Assembly: GCF_000763805.1 (NCBI RefSeq)
Contig: NZ_JRKS01000033.1
Coordinates: 1 to 34,041, forward strand
Direction of reading: 5' to 3'
Source: Paracoccus sphaerophysae
Lineage (GTDB): Bacteria; Pseudomonadota; Alphaproteobacteria; Rhodobacterales; Rhodobacteraceae
Length of the DNA stretch: 34,041 nt
Within the stretch, counting starts at the first letter, position 1. Each line of letters begins with the position of its first letter. This document shows, piece after piece, positions 8,491 to 17,442 of the stretch. Under the pieces are notes generated by a model. That model saw only the letters and a list, made by a program, of their open reading frames with translations. It was not told where the DNA came from and did no database searches. Position numbers and translations under genes: made by a program.

Positions 8491-10704
8491 ATGGCCAAGA
8501 CCCCGGAACAGAAACCTGCAGACCCCAAGGCCGCGGCCCCCATGCCCGACGGCAAGACCGGCACCCCGAACCCGGCCGAACAGCGCCCGGTGCATGACGA
8601 CACCAACAGCGACGCGGTGACCGCGGCCTTTACCGCCACCCGCGGCAATGGCGACGAACTGCAGGAAACCGTCAGCGACGCCGGCACCCGCCTGACCACC
8701 AACATGGGCATCCCGGTTTCGGACAACCAGAACAGCCTGCGGCTGGGCGCGCGCGGGCCGACGCTGCTGGAAGACTTCGTGCTGCGCGAAAAGATCTTCC
8801 ACTTCGACCACGAGCGCATCCCGGAGCGGATCGTCCACGCCCGCGGATCGGTCGCGCATGGCACCTTCGAGGTCACCAAGGCGATCCCCGAACTCACCCG
8901 CGCGGCGCTGTTCCAGAAGGCCGGCAACAGCTGCGACGTGTTCGCCCGCTTCTCGACCGTCGCCGGCGGCGCCGGGTCGGTGGATACCCCCCGCGACATC
9001 CGCGGCTTTGCGGTCAAGTTCTACACGCCCGAGGGCAACTGGGACCTGGTCGGGAACAACACGCCGGTGTTCTTCATCCAGGACGCGATGAAGTTCCCCG
9101 ACCTCGTCCACTCGGTCAAGATGGAGGCCGACCGCGGCTATCCGCAGGCGGCTTCCGCGCATGACACCTTCTGGGACTTCGTGTCGCTGATGCCCGAGAC
9201 GCTTCACAACGTGATGTGGGCGATGTCGGATCGCGCCATCCCGCGCTCGCTGCGCTTCATGGAAGGTTTCGGCATCCACACCTTCCGCATGGTCAACGCC
9301 GAGGGCAAGTCGACCTTCGTCCGCTTCCACTGGAAGCCGCGCCTGGGGGTGCAGTCGCTGCTGTGGGACGAATCGGCCAAGCTGCAGGGCGCCGACAACG
9401 ACTATCACCGCCGCGACCTGTTCGAGGCGATCGCCGAGGGCGGCTTCCCGCAGTGGGACCTGGGCATCCAGGTGATCGACCCGGCCTGGGCCGAGAAGCA
9501 GCCCTATGACGTGCTGGACGCCACCAAGCTGATCCCCGAGGAAGAGGTGCCGGTCCAGCTGATCGGGACGATGACCCTGAACCGCAACGTGGACAACCAC
9601 TTCGCGGAAAACGAACAGGTCGCCTTCTGCCCGTCCAACGTGCCGCCGGGGATCGACTTCTCGGACGACCCGCTGCTGCAGGGGCGGCTGTTCAGCTATC
9701 TGGACACGCAGAAATCGCGGCTGGGGACGGCGAACTTCCATCAGATCCCGATCAACGCGCCGCGCTGCCCGATGCACAACTTCCAGCGCGACGGGATGAT
9801 GCAGATGCAGATCCCCAAGGGCCGCGCCAGCTACGAGCCGAACTCCCTGGACAAGGCGGGCGAGGTGGGCGGCCCCCGCGCCGACACCCGCGGCGGCTTC
9901 ATCACCGCGCGCCCGGTCACCGACCTGGGCCGCGAGGCGCCGACCGAAAAGCTTCGCATCCGGGCCGAGACCTTCGCCGACCACTACAGCCAGCCGCGGA
10001 TGTTCTTCCGCTCGCTGACCGACGTCGAACAGGGCCATGTCGTCTCGGCGCTGGTGTTCGAGCTGTCCAAGGTCGCGCTGATGCATGTCCGCGAGACGGT
10101 GCTGTCGCACCTGCGCAACATCGACGAGACGCTGGCGCAGCGGGTGGCCGACGGCATGGCGATGGCGCTGCCGGCGGCGGCCGAGGCCGCGGTGGCGCCG
10201 GTCGACTTGCCGGTGTCGGACAAGCTGTCGATCCTCAAGCAGCCGGTGCCGGCGCCCAAGGGTCGCAAGCTGGGCATCCTGGTGACCGACGGCGCCGACG
10301 GGGCCGTGGTCGACGCACTCAAGGCCGCGGCCAAGGCGGCGGAGGCCTCGGTCATGGTGCTGGCGCCCAAGGTCGGCGCGGTCAAGCTGGCCGGGGGGAC
10401 TGAGATCGCGGCCGACGCGCAGCTGGATGGGGCGCCCTCGGTGACCTTCGACGCGCTCGCGGTCGTGGCTTCGGCCGAAGGCGCCGACCAGCTGACCCGG
10501 CACAAGAAGGCGCTGGACTGGCTGTCGGACGGCTTCGCCCATCTCAAGGCCATCGCCCACACCGCCGAGGCCCAGCCGCTGCTGGACAAGGCGGGGGTGT
10601 CCAAGGACGACTTCGTCCTCGACGCCGGCAATGCGCAGGGGCTGATCGCCAAGCTGGCCGACCGGAACTGGGACCGCGAAAAGACGATCTGGCCGGCGCT
10701 GTAA
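8491..10704 (+). CDS. katE: Large-subunit catalase (HPII/KatE type)
   Basis: This 737-residue clade 2 catalase decomposes hydrogen peroxide to water and oxygen. The catalytic core includes the distal histidine H116 in RIVHARG, the NNTPVFF segment with the active-site asparagine, and the haem-ligating tyrosine Y403 in [14 protein letters not shown]. After about residue 590 it has the extra C-terminal flavodoxin/GATase-like domain ([15 protein letters not shown] onward) that separates large-subunit catalases from the ~500-residue small type. E. coli HPII has 753 residues, so the length fits. The N-terminal ~60 residues are a polar extension. CAGGAGAA upstream of the ATG at 8491 is a good ribosome binding site. 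It lies 28 bases after the sulfite-oxidase-like gene and may share its transcript. Location is expected to be cytoplasmic. Confidence 0.95.
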   Translation: MAKTPEQKPADPKAAAPMPDGKTGTPNPAEQRPVHDDTNSDAVTAAFTATRGNGDELQETVSDAGTRLTTNMGIPVSDNQNSLRLGARGPTLLEDFVLREKIFHFDHERIPERIVHARGSVAHGTFEVTKAIPELTRAALFQKAGNSCDVFARFSTVAGGAGSVDTPRDIRGFAVKFYTPEGNWDLVGNNTPVFFIQDAMKFPDLVHSVKMEADRGYPQAASAHDTFWDFVSLMPETLHNVMWAMSDRAIPRSLRFMEGFGIHTFRMVNAEGKSTFVRFHWKPRLGVQSLLWDESAKLQGADNDYHRRDLFEAIAEGGFPQWDLGIQVIDPAWAEKQPYDVLDATKLIPEEEVPVQLIGTMTLNRNVDNHFAENEQVAFCPSNVPPGIDFSDDPLLQGRLFSYLDTQKSRLGTANFHQIPINAPRCPMHNFQRDGMMQMQIPKGRASYEPNSLDKAGEVGGPRADTRGGFITARPVTDLGREAPTEKLRIRAETFADHYSQPRMFFRSLTDVEQGHVVSALVFELSKVALMHVRETVLSHLRNIDETLAQRVADGMAMALPAAAEAAVAPVDLPVSDKLSILKQPVPAPKGRKLGILVTDGADGAVVDALKAAAKAAEASVMVLAPKVGAVKLAGGTEIAADAQLDGAPSVTFDALAVVASAEGADQLTRHKKALDWLSDGFAHLKAIAHTAEAQPLLDKAGVSKDDFVLDAGNAQGLIAKLADRNWDREKTIWPAL

Positions 10705-10727
10705 GCCGCCCGCACGCGAACTCGGGG

Positions 10728-10752
10728 GCCGCCGCGGGGACACCGCGGCGGC
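10728..10752. terminator. Perfect hairpin between convergent katE and ugd
   Basis: GCCGCCGCGG (10728-10737) and CCGCGGCGGC (10743-10752) are perfect 10-base complements with a 5-base loop. The hairpin lies between the stops of two converging genes, so it can act for both strands. There is no T-run on the forward side. Confidence 0.7.
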
Positions 10753-10780
10753 TCCTCTGCCGTTCAGCGCGCGGTGCCGA

Positions 10781-11944
10781 TCAATCGCCGCCGAACAGGT
10801 CGCGGGTGAACACCTTGTCGGCCACGTCGGCCAGGTCCGGCGACATCCGGTTGGCAAGGATCAGGTCGGCCCGCGCCTTGAACTCGGCCAGGTCGTTGAC
10901 CACCGGCGAGTTGAAGAAATGCGGCTCGGTCAGCACCGGTTCATAGACGATGCAGGAGATTCCCCTGGCCTTGATCCGCTTCATGATCCCCTGGGTCGAG
11001 CTGTCGCGGAAATTGTCCGACCCGGCCTTCATCACCAGCCGGTGCACCCCCACGCATGTCGGACGCCGCGCGATGATCTGGTCGGCGATCACGTCCTTGC
11101 GGGTGCGGTTCGATTCCACCACCGCCGCGATCAGGTTCTGCGGCACGGTTTCGTAATTCGCCAGCAGCTGCTTGGTGTCCTTGGGCAGGCAATAGCCGCC
11201 ATAGCCAAAGCTCGGGTTGTTGTAATGCCCGCCGATGCGGGGATCGAGGCTGACGCCCTCGACGATCTGCCGCGCGTCCAGCCCCTTGGTCAGCGCATAG
11301 CTGTCCAGCTCGTTGAAGAAGGCCACCCGCATGGCGAGATAGGTGTTGGAAAACAGCTTGATGGCCTCGGCCTCGGTCGAGCCGGTAAAGATCACCGGGC
11401 AGGTCGCCTCGGCGCCCTCGACCAGCAGATCGGCGAAGCGGTGGGCGGCCGGCGTGGTGTCGCCCACGACGATGCGCGAGGGGTGCAGGTTGTCCCACAG
11501 CGCCCGGCCCTCGCGCAGGAACTCGGGCGAGAACAGGATCGCGCCGGTGCCATGTTCCGCGCGCATCCGGTCGGTGAAGCCCACCGGCACGGTCGATTTC
11601 ACGACGATGGTGGCGTCGGGGGCATGACGGCGGGCCAGTGCGATGACCTGTTCCACGCTCGAGGTGTCGAAGTGGTTGTGGCGCGGGTCATAGTTGGTGG
11701 GGGTGGCGACGATGACATATTCGGCGCCGGCCAGCGCCTGAGCCGCATCCAGAGTCGCGGTCAGGTCCAGCGTCCGGGCAGAGAGGAACTCGCTGATCTC
11801 GGCATCCTCGATGGGGCTCTGCCGGGCGTTGACGGCATCGACACGCGCCGCGGCCACGTCCAGCGCGGCCACCTCGTGGCGCTGCGCCAGCAGCACGGCC
11901 AGCGACAGACCCACATAGCCCAGACCGGCGACGGCAATCTTCAT
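10781..11944 (-). CDS. ugd: UDP-glucose 6-dehydrogenase
   Basis: This 387-residue protein is the size of E. coli Ugd (388). It oxidises UDP-glucose twice with NAD+ to UDP-glucuronate, a precursor of capsule, exopolysaccharide and modified lipid A. The N-terminal Rossmann motif is AGLGYVGL. The catalytic cysteine is C252 in [15 protein letters not shown], and STVPVGFT and SPEFLREG are family landmarks. The ATG at 11944 begins [12 protein letters not shown] and has AAGGAAA about 7 bases upstream; longer upstream readings lack homology. It is the last gene of a reverse-strand run after ribA and the L,D-transpeptidase, with a 63-base gap. A related nucleotide-sugar dehydrogenase is possible, but the length and motifs favour Ugd. 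Confidence 0.9.
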   Translation of the reverse strand: MKIAVAGLGYVGLSLAVLLAQRHEVAALDVAAARVDAVNARQSPIEDAEISEFLSARTLDLTATLDAAQALAGAEYVIVATPTNYDPRHNHFDTSSVEQVIALARRHAPDATIVVKSTVPVGFTDRMRAEHGTGAILFSPEFLREGRALWDNLHPSRIVVGDTTPAAHRFADLLVEGAEATCPVIFTGSTEAEAIKLFSNTYLAMRVAFFNELDSYALTKGLDARQIVEGVSLDPRIGGHYNNPSFGYGGYCLPKDTKQLLANYETVPQNLIAAVVESNRTRKDVIADQIIARRPTCVGVHRLVMKAGSDNFRDSSTQGIMKRIKARGISCIVYEPVLTEPHFFNSPVVNDLAEFKARADLILANRMSPDLADVADKVFTRDLFGGD

Positions 11945-12007
11945 GGCGTTTCCTTCCGTTGCGCCGTTGGTGGACCCGCCTGCGGCAAACGACAAGAGCC
12001 GCGGCGA

Positions 12008-12550
12008 TCAGACGCTCGTGTGCACTACCCGCCGCCGCGCCCGACCGGCCAGGGCCGGCGGCACGATCAGCCGCGTCCCCGGCGCGACGCGGGCGGCGAG
12101 CCAGCGCAGATCGGCGCGCGACATGGCGATGCAGCCCGCGGTCGGATAGCCGGGCCGGCGCCACTGGTGCAGGAAGATCGCCGACCCGGCGCCGGGCGTG
12201 GCCACCGGCCAGTTCCAGTCGGTGACCAGCACCAGATCATACAGCGGATCGGCCCGCCGCAGCGTCTCGTGGCTGGCGGCCAGCGGCGCGCGGACGGCGA
12301 GGTTATAGGCCGGGTCGGCGGGATCGTCGCACCACAGGTCGCCCGGCCCGATCGGCTCGGCCCAGGGCGCCGGCCGCGGCAGCCGGTCGGGGCGATACAG
12401 CAGCCCGGCGATGCGGTGGAGGCCCGCCGGGGTGGCGCCGTCGCCCTCGCGCTTGGCCGTGGTCACACCGCCGCGCCCGAGGCTGGCCGGGATCGCCCGG
12501 CCCAGAAAGCGCAGCCCCGCCGGCGTCAGCACCATGTCCAGCGGCGTCAC
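12008..12550 (-). CDS. L,D-transpeptidase (YkuD fold) family protein
   Basis: This 180-residue protein carries the YkuD/ErfK catalytic region. The conserved histidine is H128 in IFLHQW, and the nucleophile is C140 in PTAGCIAMS, a variant of the classical SHGC motif. Family members cross-link peptidoglycan through meso-diaminopimelate or attach proteins to it. This short, single-domain branch is mostly uncharacterised. No signal peptide is visible with the chosen start, so its export is unclear. The GTG start at 12550 overlaps the ribA stop in GTGA, pointing to translational coupling. An internal ATG at 12535 is the alternative and would lose only a few residues. Confidence 0.8.
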   Translation of the reverse strand: MTPLDMVLTPAGLRFLGRAIPASLGRGGVTTAKREGDGATPAGLHRIAGLLYRPDRLPRPAPWAEPIGPGDLWCDDPADPAYNLAVRAPLAASHETLRRADPLYDLVLVTDWNWPVATPGAGSAIFLHQWRRPGYPTAGCIAMSRADLRWLAARVAPGTRLIVPPALAGRARRRVVHTSV

Positions 12551-13605
12551 AGCAGGTGCCCGGACTTGTCGCGCTTGACGGCCAGATAGCCCTCGTTCCA
12601 AGGGTTCACGCCGACGACCAGCGGCACGCGGTCCACCACCTCGATGCCGTGCGCCTGCATCATCGCCACCTTGCGCGGGTTGTTGGTCATCAGCCGCACC
12701 GCGCGAAACCCCATCCGGCGCAGCATCGCCGCGCCCAGGCGAAAGTCGCGCTCGTCATCCTCGAAGCCCAGCCGGTGGTTCGCCTCGACCGTGTCGAAAC
12801 CCTGCGATTGCAGGTCATAGGCGCGCATCTTGTTGGCCAGCCCGATGCCCCGCCCCTCCTGGTTGAGATACAGCAGCACCCCGGCCCCCGCCTGCCCCAT
12901 CGCGGTCAGCGCGGCGTGCAGCTGCGGGCCGCAGTCGCATTTCAGGCTGCCCAGCACGTCGCCGGTGAAGCAGGCCGAGTGCAGCCGAGCCAGCACCGGG
13001 GCGTCGCGGGGAGGATCGCCGATCTCGACGGCGTAATGCTCGGCCCCGCCATCTTCGGGGCGCAGGATTTGCAGGCGGCTCCGCTCGGCCGCGGCCAGCG
13101 GCAGCCGGGCGGCGGCGACGGGCAGCAGCGCGGCCTCGGCCGCCAGCTGCGCCAGGGTCGCGCCGGCGGGCAGCACGGTCAGGCCGGGGGGCGGCTCGGC
13201 CTGCACCAGCACCACGGCCGGCAGCAGCTGCGCCGACTTGGCCAGCGCGATGGCGGCCCGGTGGGCGGCGGTGTCGCCGTCGCGGTCAGTGAACAGCGGC
13301 CCCTTCATCGGCACCCGCAGGTCGTCGGCCGGGTCCGCCACCGCCCGCAGCCACGCCACGTCGGCGTCGGCGGGCACCCGCACACGCGCCAGATCGCCGT
13401 CATAGGCCCGCGCCTTCAGCGTCTCGGCCCGCCGGTCGGTGATCCCCAGCACCACCCGCCCCAGCCCCCGCAGGTCGGCCAGCCGCGCGGGCGTGAGCGT
13501 TTCCACCGCCGCCGCCAGGTGCCCGTCCAGCGCAACCGGCAGCCCCACGCGCAGGTCGGTGCGCGCGCGGCTGATCGTCTCGGGCAGGGTGGGTATCAGC
13601 GACAT
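12547..13605 (-). CDS. ribA: GTP cyclohydrolase II with N-terminal extension
   Basis: This 352-residue protein should catalyse the first step of riboflavin synthesis, opening GTP to 2,5-diamino-6-ribosylamino-pyrimidinone 5'-phosphate. The C-terminal ~200 residues are the RibA domain. They include the zinc cysteines in SACFTGDVLGSLKCDCG, the EGRGIGL motif and the late motif MTNNPRK. The first ~150 residues are not in E. coli RibA (196 residues); alphaproteobacterial versions often carry such an extension, here with an ITDRRAETLKARAY segment. The start is uncertain. The ATG at 13605 is chosen, but in-frame ATGs at 13626 and 13650 would add 7 or 15 residues, and none has an ideal ribosome binding site. 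It leads a reverse-strand run with the L,D-transpeptidase. Confidence 0.88.
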   Translation of the reverse strand: MSLIPTLPETISRARTDLRVGLPVALDGHLAAAVETLTPARLADLRGLGRVVLGITDRRAETLKARAYDGDLARVRVPADADVAWLRAVADPADDLRVPMKGPLFTDRDGDTAAHRAAIALAKSAQLLPAVVLVQAEPPPGLTVLPAGATLAQLAAEAALLPVAAARLPLAAAERSRLQILRPEDGGAEHYAVEIGDPPRDAPVLARLHSACFTGDVLGSLKCDCGPQLHAALTAMGQAGAGVLLYLNQEGRGIGLANKMRAYDLQSQGFDTVEANHRLGFEDDERDFRLGAAMLRRMGFRAVRLMTNNPRKVAMMQAHGIEVVDRVPLVVGVNPWNEGYLAVKRDKSGHLL

Positions 13606-13629
13606 TCCTGAAACATTCCGTAACATAAC
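13602..13629. promoter_or_regulatory. Three tandem ACAT-type half sites between ribA and the response regulator
   Basis: ACATTCC occurs at 13602 and again at 13613, and ACATAAC follows at 13623, giving steps of 11 and 10 bases. On the reverse strand they read TGTTAC, TGTTTC and TGTCGC. Direct repeats one helical turn apart are the classical binding pattern of OmpR/PhoB-family response regulators, and such a regulator is encoded 100 bases away. The repeats overlap possible ribA starts, so they could control both genes. No binding data are implied. Confidence 0.35.
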
Positions 13630-13728
13630 CCCCGCCGGCGACAACTGCATGTGAACTTCGTTTCAAGCCGCTTTACCCGCGGCCTGGCCGCGCCATGTTC
13701 CTGCCATCCGAACCCCAAGGAGGCTGAC

Positions 13729-14415
13729 ATGGCCGGTTTGAAGAAGATCCTGCTGGTGGACGACGAGGACGACCTGCGCGAGGCGCTGGCCGAGCAGCTG
13801 GTCGCGACCGAGGATTTCGACGTGTTCGAGGCCGGTTCCGGCGCCGAGGCCGTCGAAAAGACCAAGGGCGCCATCTTTGACCTGGTGGTGCTGGACGTGG
13901 GCCTGCCCGACACCGACGGGCGCGAGCTGTGCAAGCGGCTGCGCAAGCAGGGCGTGAAGTGCCCGGTGGTCATGCTGACCGGCCACGACACCGACGCCGA
14001 CACAATCCTGGGGCTCGACAGTGGCGCCAACGACTACATCACCAAGCCGTTCAAGTTTCCGGTCCTGCTGGCCCGGCTGCGGGCGCAGCTGCGCACCCAT
14101 GAACAGTCCGAGGACGCGATCTTCCAGCTTGGGCCCTATACCTTCAAGCCGGCGATGAAGATGCTGATCGACCAGAAGGACCGCAAGATCCGGCTGACCG
14201 AGAAGGAAACCAACATCCTCAAGTTCCTGTATCGCGCCCAGGACGGGGTGGTGCCGCGCGACGTGCTGCTGCACGAGGTCTGGGGCTATAACGCCGGCGT
14301 CACCACCCACACGCTGGAAACCCACATCTATCGTCTGCGCCAGAAGATCGAGCCCGAGCCCTCGAACGCCCGCCTGCTGGTCACCGAATCCGGCGGCTAT
14401 CGGCTGGTCGCCTGA
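13729..14415 (+). CDS. OmpR/PhoB-family response regulator, CenR-like
   Basis: This 228-residue two-component regulator has a receiver domain (residues 5-118) and a C-terminal winged-helix DNA-binding domain (about 130-226). The phospho-acceptor is D56 in [10 protein letters not shown]. The acidic pair is D11/D12 and the conserved lysine is in YITKPF. The winged helix carries [14 protein letters not shown] and the recognition region [17 protein letters not shown]. The sequence strongly resembles the highly conserved Rhodobacterales regulator that I associate with CenR, which controls envelope functions; this name is from memory and is not certain. AAGGAGG lies 7 bases before the ATG at 13729, which decides the start over an upstream reading at 13651. 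No sensor kinase gene is adjacent. Confidence 0.9.
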   Translation: MAGLKKILLVDDEDDLREALAEQLVATEDFDVFEAGSGAEAVEKTKGAIFDLVVLDVGLPDTDGRELCKRLRKQGVKCPVVMLTGHDTDADTILGLDSGANDYITKPFKFPVLLARLRAQLRTHEQSEDAIFQLGPYTFKPAMKMLIDQKDRKIRLTEKETNILKFLYRAQDGVVPRDVLLHEVWGYNAGVTTHTLETHIYRLRQKIEPEPSNARLLVTESGGYRLVA

Positions 14416-14441
14416 GCGGGGGCTGAAAAAACCACGGGAAA

Positions 14442-14575
14442 AAGCGCGCCGGGCCGGGAACCGGGCCGGCGAACGGGGGTTATGACCCACGAAGCCCAGT
14501 GGCCGGGGATGCGGCCACCTCACTGTCCCTCTGTCCCTGTCGCCCCGGCCCCCGTGCCAGGGCTTTTCTTTGCCC
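14442..14575. terminator. Region of weak hairpins between two convergent genes
   Basis: The 160 bases between the response regulator and the hydroquinone reductase gene contain no gene. GCCGGGCCGG and CCGGGCCGGC around 14448-14471 can form an imperfect stem. Further on, GCCC and GGGC around 14547-14565 precede TTTTCTTT, which could be a weak forward terminator. Neither is clear-cut. Confidence 0.35.
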
Positions 14576-15571
14576 TCACGCCGCCTCGGCTGGCAGGTGG
14601 TCGCGGCCGTGGGGTTCGTCCCAGTCAACCGCCGGGTTGATCGGGATGATCCCGTATTTGTTCAGGTCCGGGTGGCTGCGGTAGTAATGGTTGACGATGT
14701 GGTCCTGGCGCACCGTGTCGGCCACGCTGGGGATCTGATACAGGTCGCGCGCCCAGCCCCACAGGTTCGGATAGTCGCGCAGCCATGCACGGTTACAGCG
14801 GAAATGCGTGTGATAGACGCTGTCGAACCGCACCGCGCTGGTGAACATGCGCCAGTCGGCCTCGGTCAGGCGCGGGCCGGTCAGATAGCGCTGGCGCCCC
14901 AGCCGGTCGTCGGCCCAGGCCATGGTGTCGAAGACCGGGCCGATCGCCTCGTCGTAGGCCCCTTGCGTCGAGGCGAAACCGGCCTTGTAGACGCCGTTGT
15001 TGAAGTCATCATAGACCCGCGCGTTCACCGCCTCGATCTCTCCCGCCAGGTCGGGCGGGCAGAAATGCCGCGTGCTGCCGGTGATCCCGTCGAAGGCGCT
15101 GTCGAACATGCGGATGATCTCGGCGCTTTCGTTGGACACGATGGTCCCCCTCGCCTTGTCCCACAGGATCGGCACCGTCGCCTTGCCGGTCATCCGCGGA
15201 GCGGCGCGCAGGTAGATGTCGCGCACGAACGCGGCCCCCAGCAGAGGATCGCCGGTGGCGCCGGGGAAATCGGTCCCGAAGCTCCACCCCTCGGCCCCCA
15301 TCACCGGGTGCACGACCGAGACGTCGACATGGGGCGCCAGCCCCTTGAGCGCCCGGAAGATCAGCGTCCGGTGCGCCCACGGGCAGGCATACGAGACATA
15401 CAGGTGATAGCGCCCGCTTTCGGCGGCGAACCCGCCCTCGCCCGTGGGCCCAGGCGCGCCGTCCGGGGTGACCCAGTTGCGGAACCCGGCGGTCTGGCGC
15501 TTGTAGCTGCCCTGGCCCGCCACGGCGCCGACGCTGCCATGCACCCATTTCCCGTCCACGAGCTGGTTCAT
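14576..15571 (-). CDS. Glutathionyl-hydroquinone reductase (YqjG/PcpF/ECM4 type)
   Basis: This 331-residue xi-class glutathione transferase reduces glutathionyl-(hydro)quinones back to hydroquinones. The thioredoxin-fold domain carries the catalytic C63 in YACPWAHRTL. The second, helical domain includes the family segments TDWR-like EADWRMFTSAVRFD and YHTHFRCN. The length matches the family (about 320-330). The ATG at 15571 has AAGGGAAAG just upstream. The gene is divergent from the exonuclease III gene, with 41 bases between the starts that contain the perfect 12-base palindrome CCGCCGCGGCGG (15586-15597). The role is cytoplasmic quinone detoxification. Confidence 0.9.
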   Translation of the reverse strand: MNQLVDGKWVHGSVGAVAGQGSYKRQTAGFRNWVTPDGAPGPTGEGGFAAESGRYHLYVSYACPWAHRTLIFRALKGLAPHVDVSVVHPVMGAEGWSFGTDFPGATGDPLLGAAFVRDIYLRAAPRMTGKATVPILWDKARGTIVSNESAEIIRMFDSAFDGITGSTRHFCPPDLAGEIEAVNARVYDDFNNGVYKAGFASTQGAYDEAIGPVFDTMAWADDRLGRQRYLTGPRLTEADWRMFTSAVRFDSVYHTHFRCNRAWLRDYPNLWGWARDLYQIPSVADTVRQDHIVNHYYRSHPDLNKYGIIPINPAVDWDEPHGRDHLPAEAA

Positions 15572-15612
15572 CGACTTTCCCTTTTCCGCCGCGGCGGTTA
15601 ACCCTGCGCCCC

Positions 15613-16404
15613 ATGTTCATCATCGCCACCTGGAACATCAACTCGGTCCGGTTGCGGTCGGGCCTCGTCACCCGGCTGCTGGGGCAAGAGGCGCCGGATA
15701 TCCTGTGCCTGCAGGAATGCAAGTCTCCGGTCGAGAAGATTCCGGCGCAGCTGTTCCACGACGCCGGCTATCGCTGGATGGTCGCCCGTGGTCAGCGCGG
15801 TTATAACGGCGTGGCGATCCTGTCGCGCCTGCCGATCACCGATGCGGGCGACCGCGACTATGCCCGGCTGGGCCACGCCCGCCACGTCGCGGCGCGCCTG
15901 GACAACGGGGTGACGATCCACAACGTCTACGTCCCCGCCGGCGGCGACATCCCGGACCGCGCGCTGAATGCCAAGTTCGGGCAGAAGCTCGACTTCCTCA
16001 CCGACATGCGCGACGCCTTCCGCGCCGACCGGCCGGAACGCTCGATCCTCGTGGGCGACCTGAACATCGCCCCGCGCGAGGATGACGTCTGGTCGCACAG
16101 GCAACTGCTCAGGATCGTGTCCCACACCCCGGTCGAGGTCGACCACCTGCTGACCGCGCAAGAGGCCGGGCGCTGGGTGGACATCACCCGCCAGGACATC
16201 CCGGAGGGGCCGCTGTTTTCGTGGTGGAGCTATCGCAACCGCGACTGGTCCGCCTCGGACCGCGGGCGGCGGCTGGATCATGTCTGGGCGACCTCGGACA
16301 TCGCGGCGGCGGGCCACGCCAGCCGCATCCTGCGGCCGGTGCGGTCGTGGGAGCAGCCCAGCGATCACGTCCCGGTCTTCGCGAGCTTCGATCTCGCGGT
16401 CTGA
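15613..16404 (+). CDS. xth: Exodeoxyribonuclease III
   Basis: This 263-residue Mg2+-dependent AP endonuclease and 3'-5' exonuclease acts in base excision repair. Family motifs run in order: WNINSVR at residues 7-13, LCLQECK near 31-37 with the metal-binding glutamate, NVYVPAGG near 107, the GDLNIAP motif near 150, and the catalytic RLDHVWAT and SDHVPV near the C-terminus. The length is normal. No Shine-Dalgarno sequence precedes the ATG at 15613; transcription may start very close to it, since the divergent gene leaves only 41 bases. A GGCGCTT/AAGCGCC hairpin follows the stop. Confidence 0.93.
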   Translation: MFIIATWNINSVRLRSGLVTRLLGQEAPDILCLQECKSPVEKIPAQLFHDAGYRWMVARGQRGYNGVAILSRLPITDAGDRDYARLGHARHVAARLDNGVTIHNVYVPAGGDIPDRALNAKFGQKLDFLTDMRDAFRADRPERSILVGDLNIAPREDDVWSHRQLLRIVSHTPVEVDHLLTAQEAGRWVDITRQDIPEGPLFSWWSYRNRDWSASDRGRRLDHVWATSDIAAAGHASRILRPVRSWEQPSDHVPVFASFDLAV

Positions 16405-16412
16405 GGCCCCGC

Positions 16413-16432
16413 GGCGCTTGCGGCAAAGCGCC
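16413..16432 (+). terminator. Short hairpin after xth
   Basis: GGCGCTT (16413-16419) and AAGCGCC (16426-16432) are perfect complements with a 6-base loop, 8 bases after the xth stop. There is no T-run, so termination would be weak. Confidence 0.4.
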
Positions 16433-16462
16433 CCGTTCGCGCCCGGTTTGCCGCGCAGCCCC

Positions 16463-16491
16463 TTTCCGCGGCGCAGCGCACGGCCCATATT
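16463..16491 (+). promoter_or_regulatory. Possible promoter for the thioredoxin-LON-Trm112 run
   Basis: TTTCCG (16463-16468) and CATATT (16486-16491) are separated by 17 bases. The -10 is reasonable and the -35 poor against the housekeeping consensus. It lies 38 bases upstream of the ATG at 16529. Confidence 0.3.
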
Positions 16492-16528
16492 GCAGGTTAA
16501 CGTCGCAAACAGTTCCGGGACCACGCAC

Positions 16529-17440
16529 ATGATGCTCGATGCCGGGGGCGCAGCCGCCCCGAACACCGCCGATTTCATCAAGGACGTGACCGAGGCCGAC
16601 TTCATGGCCGAGGTCATCGACGCCTCGATGCAGGTGCCGGTGATCGTGGATTTCTGGGCGCCGTGGTGCGGCCCGTGCAAGACGCTGGGCCCCGCGCTGG
16701 AAGCCGAGGTCGCGCGCCACAAGGGCCGCGTGAAGATGGTCAAGGTCGATGTCGACCAGAACCAGATGATCGCCGCCCAGTTGCGGGTGCAGTCGATCCC
16801 GACCGTCTTCGCCTTCTTCCAGGGCCAGCCGGTCGATGCCTTCCAGGGCGCTCTGCCGCCCAGCGAACTGAAAAAATTCGTGGACAAGCTGGTAGAGATC
16901 GGCGGCGACGATGGCGGCCTTGGCGCCGCGCTGGAAGCGGCCGAGGCGATGCTGGCCGAGGGCGCGCATGAGGACGCGGCCGAGACCTTCCAGGCGATCC
17001 TGGGCGAAGAGCCCGACAACCCGCAAGCCTGGGCCGGGCTGATCCGCAGCCACCTCGCCGCCGGCAACCCCGACGCGGCCGACGCCGCTCTGGCACAAGT
17101 GCCCGCCGCCGCCGCCCATGCCGCCCCGGTCGAGTCCGCGCGGGCCCAGCTGGCGCTTGCCCGGCAGGCCGCCAATGCCGGGCCGCTGGCCAATCTGGAA
17201 CAGCGCGTCGCGGCCGATCCGGCCGACCACCAGGCGCGGCTCGACTATGCCGCCGCGCTGCACGCGGGGGGGCAGGTCGAACAGGCCATCGACCAGCTGC
17301 TCGAATCCTTCCGCCGCGACCGCGACTGGAACGATGGCGCCGCCAAGGCGCAGCTGCTGACGATCTTCGACGCGCTGCCGCCCACCGATCCGCTGGTGCA
17401 GAAGGGCCGTCGCCGGCTATCCTCGCTGATCTTCGCCTGA
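16529..17440 (+). CDS. Co-chaperone thioredoxin with TPR-like tail (CnoX/YbbN type)
   Basis: This 303-residue cytoplasmic protein has an N-terminal thioredoxin domain (residues ~18-125) with the active site WAPWCGPCK (C47 and C50), followed by an all-helical tetratricopeptide-like region to the C-terminus. The family acts as a holdase and redox-protective partner that hands substrates to GroEL or DnaK. E. coli YbbN has the degenerate SXXC motif, while this one keeps the full CGPC and so could be redox-active. Start codons lie at 16529 and 16532; both lack a strong ribosome binding site. It is followed after two bases by the LON-domain gene, so they are probably co-transcribed. Confidence 0.88.
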   Translation: MMLDAGGAAAPNTADFIKDVTEADFMAEVIDASMQVPVIVDFWAPWCGPCKTLGPALEAEVARHKGRVKMVKVDVDQNQMIAAQLRVQSIPTVFAFFQGQPVDAFQGALPPSELKKFVDKLVEIGGDDGGLGAALEAAEAMLAEGAHEDAAETFQAILGEEPDNPQAWAGLIRSHLAAGNPDAADAALAQVPAAAAHAAPVESARAQLALARQAANAGPLANLEQRVAADPADHQARLDYAAALHAGGQVEQAIDQLLESFRRDRDWNDGAAKAQLLTIFDALPPTDPLVQKGRRRLSSLIFA

Positions 17441-17442
17441 CC

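Noticed and set aside
8470..10857. A 795-codon reverse-strand frame antisense to katE
   Set aside because: No recognisable domain, and katE on the other strand is certain from its active-site motifs and length.
15586..15597. Perfect 12-base palindrome CCGCCGCGGCGG between divergent genes
   Set aside because: Noted, but a G/C-only palindrome is weak evidence of an operator in DNA of this composition and nothing else supports it.
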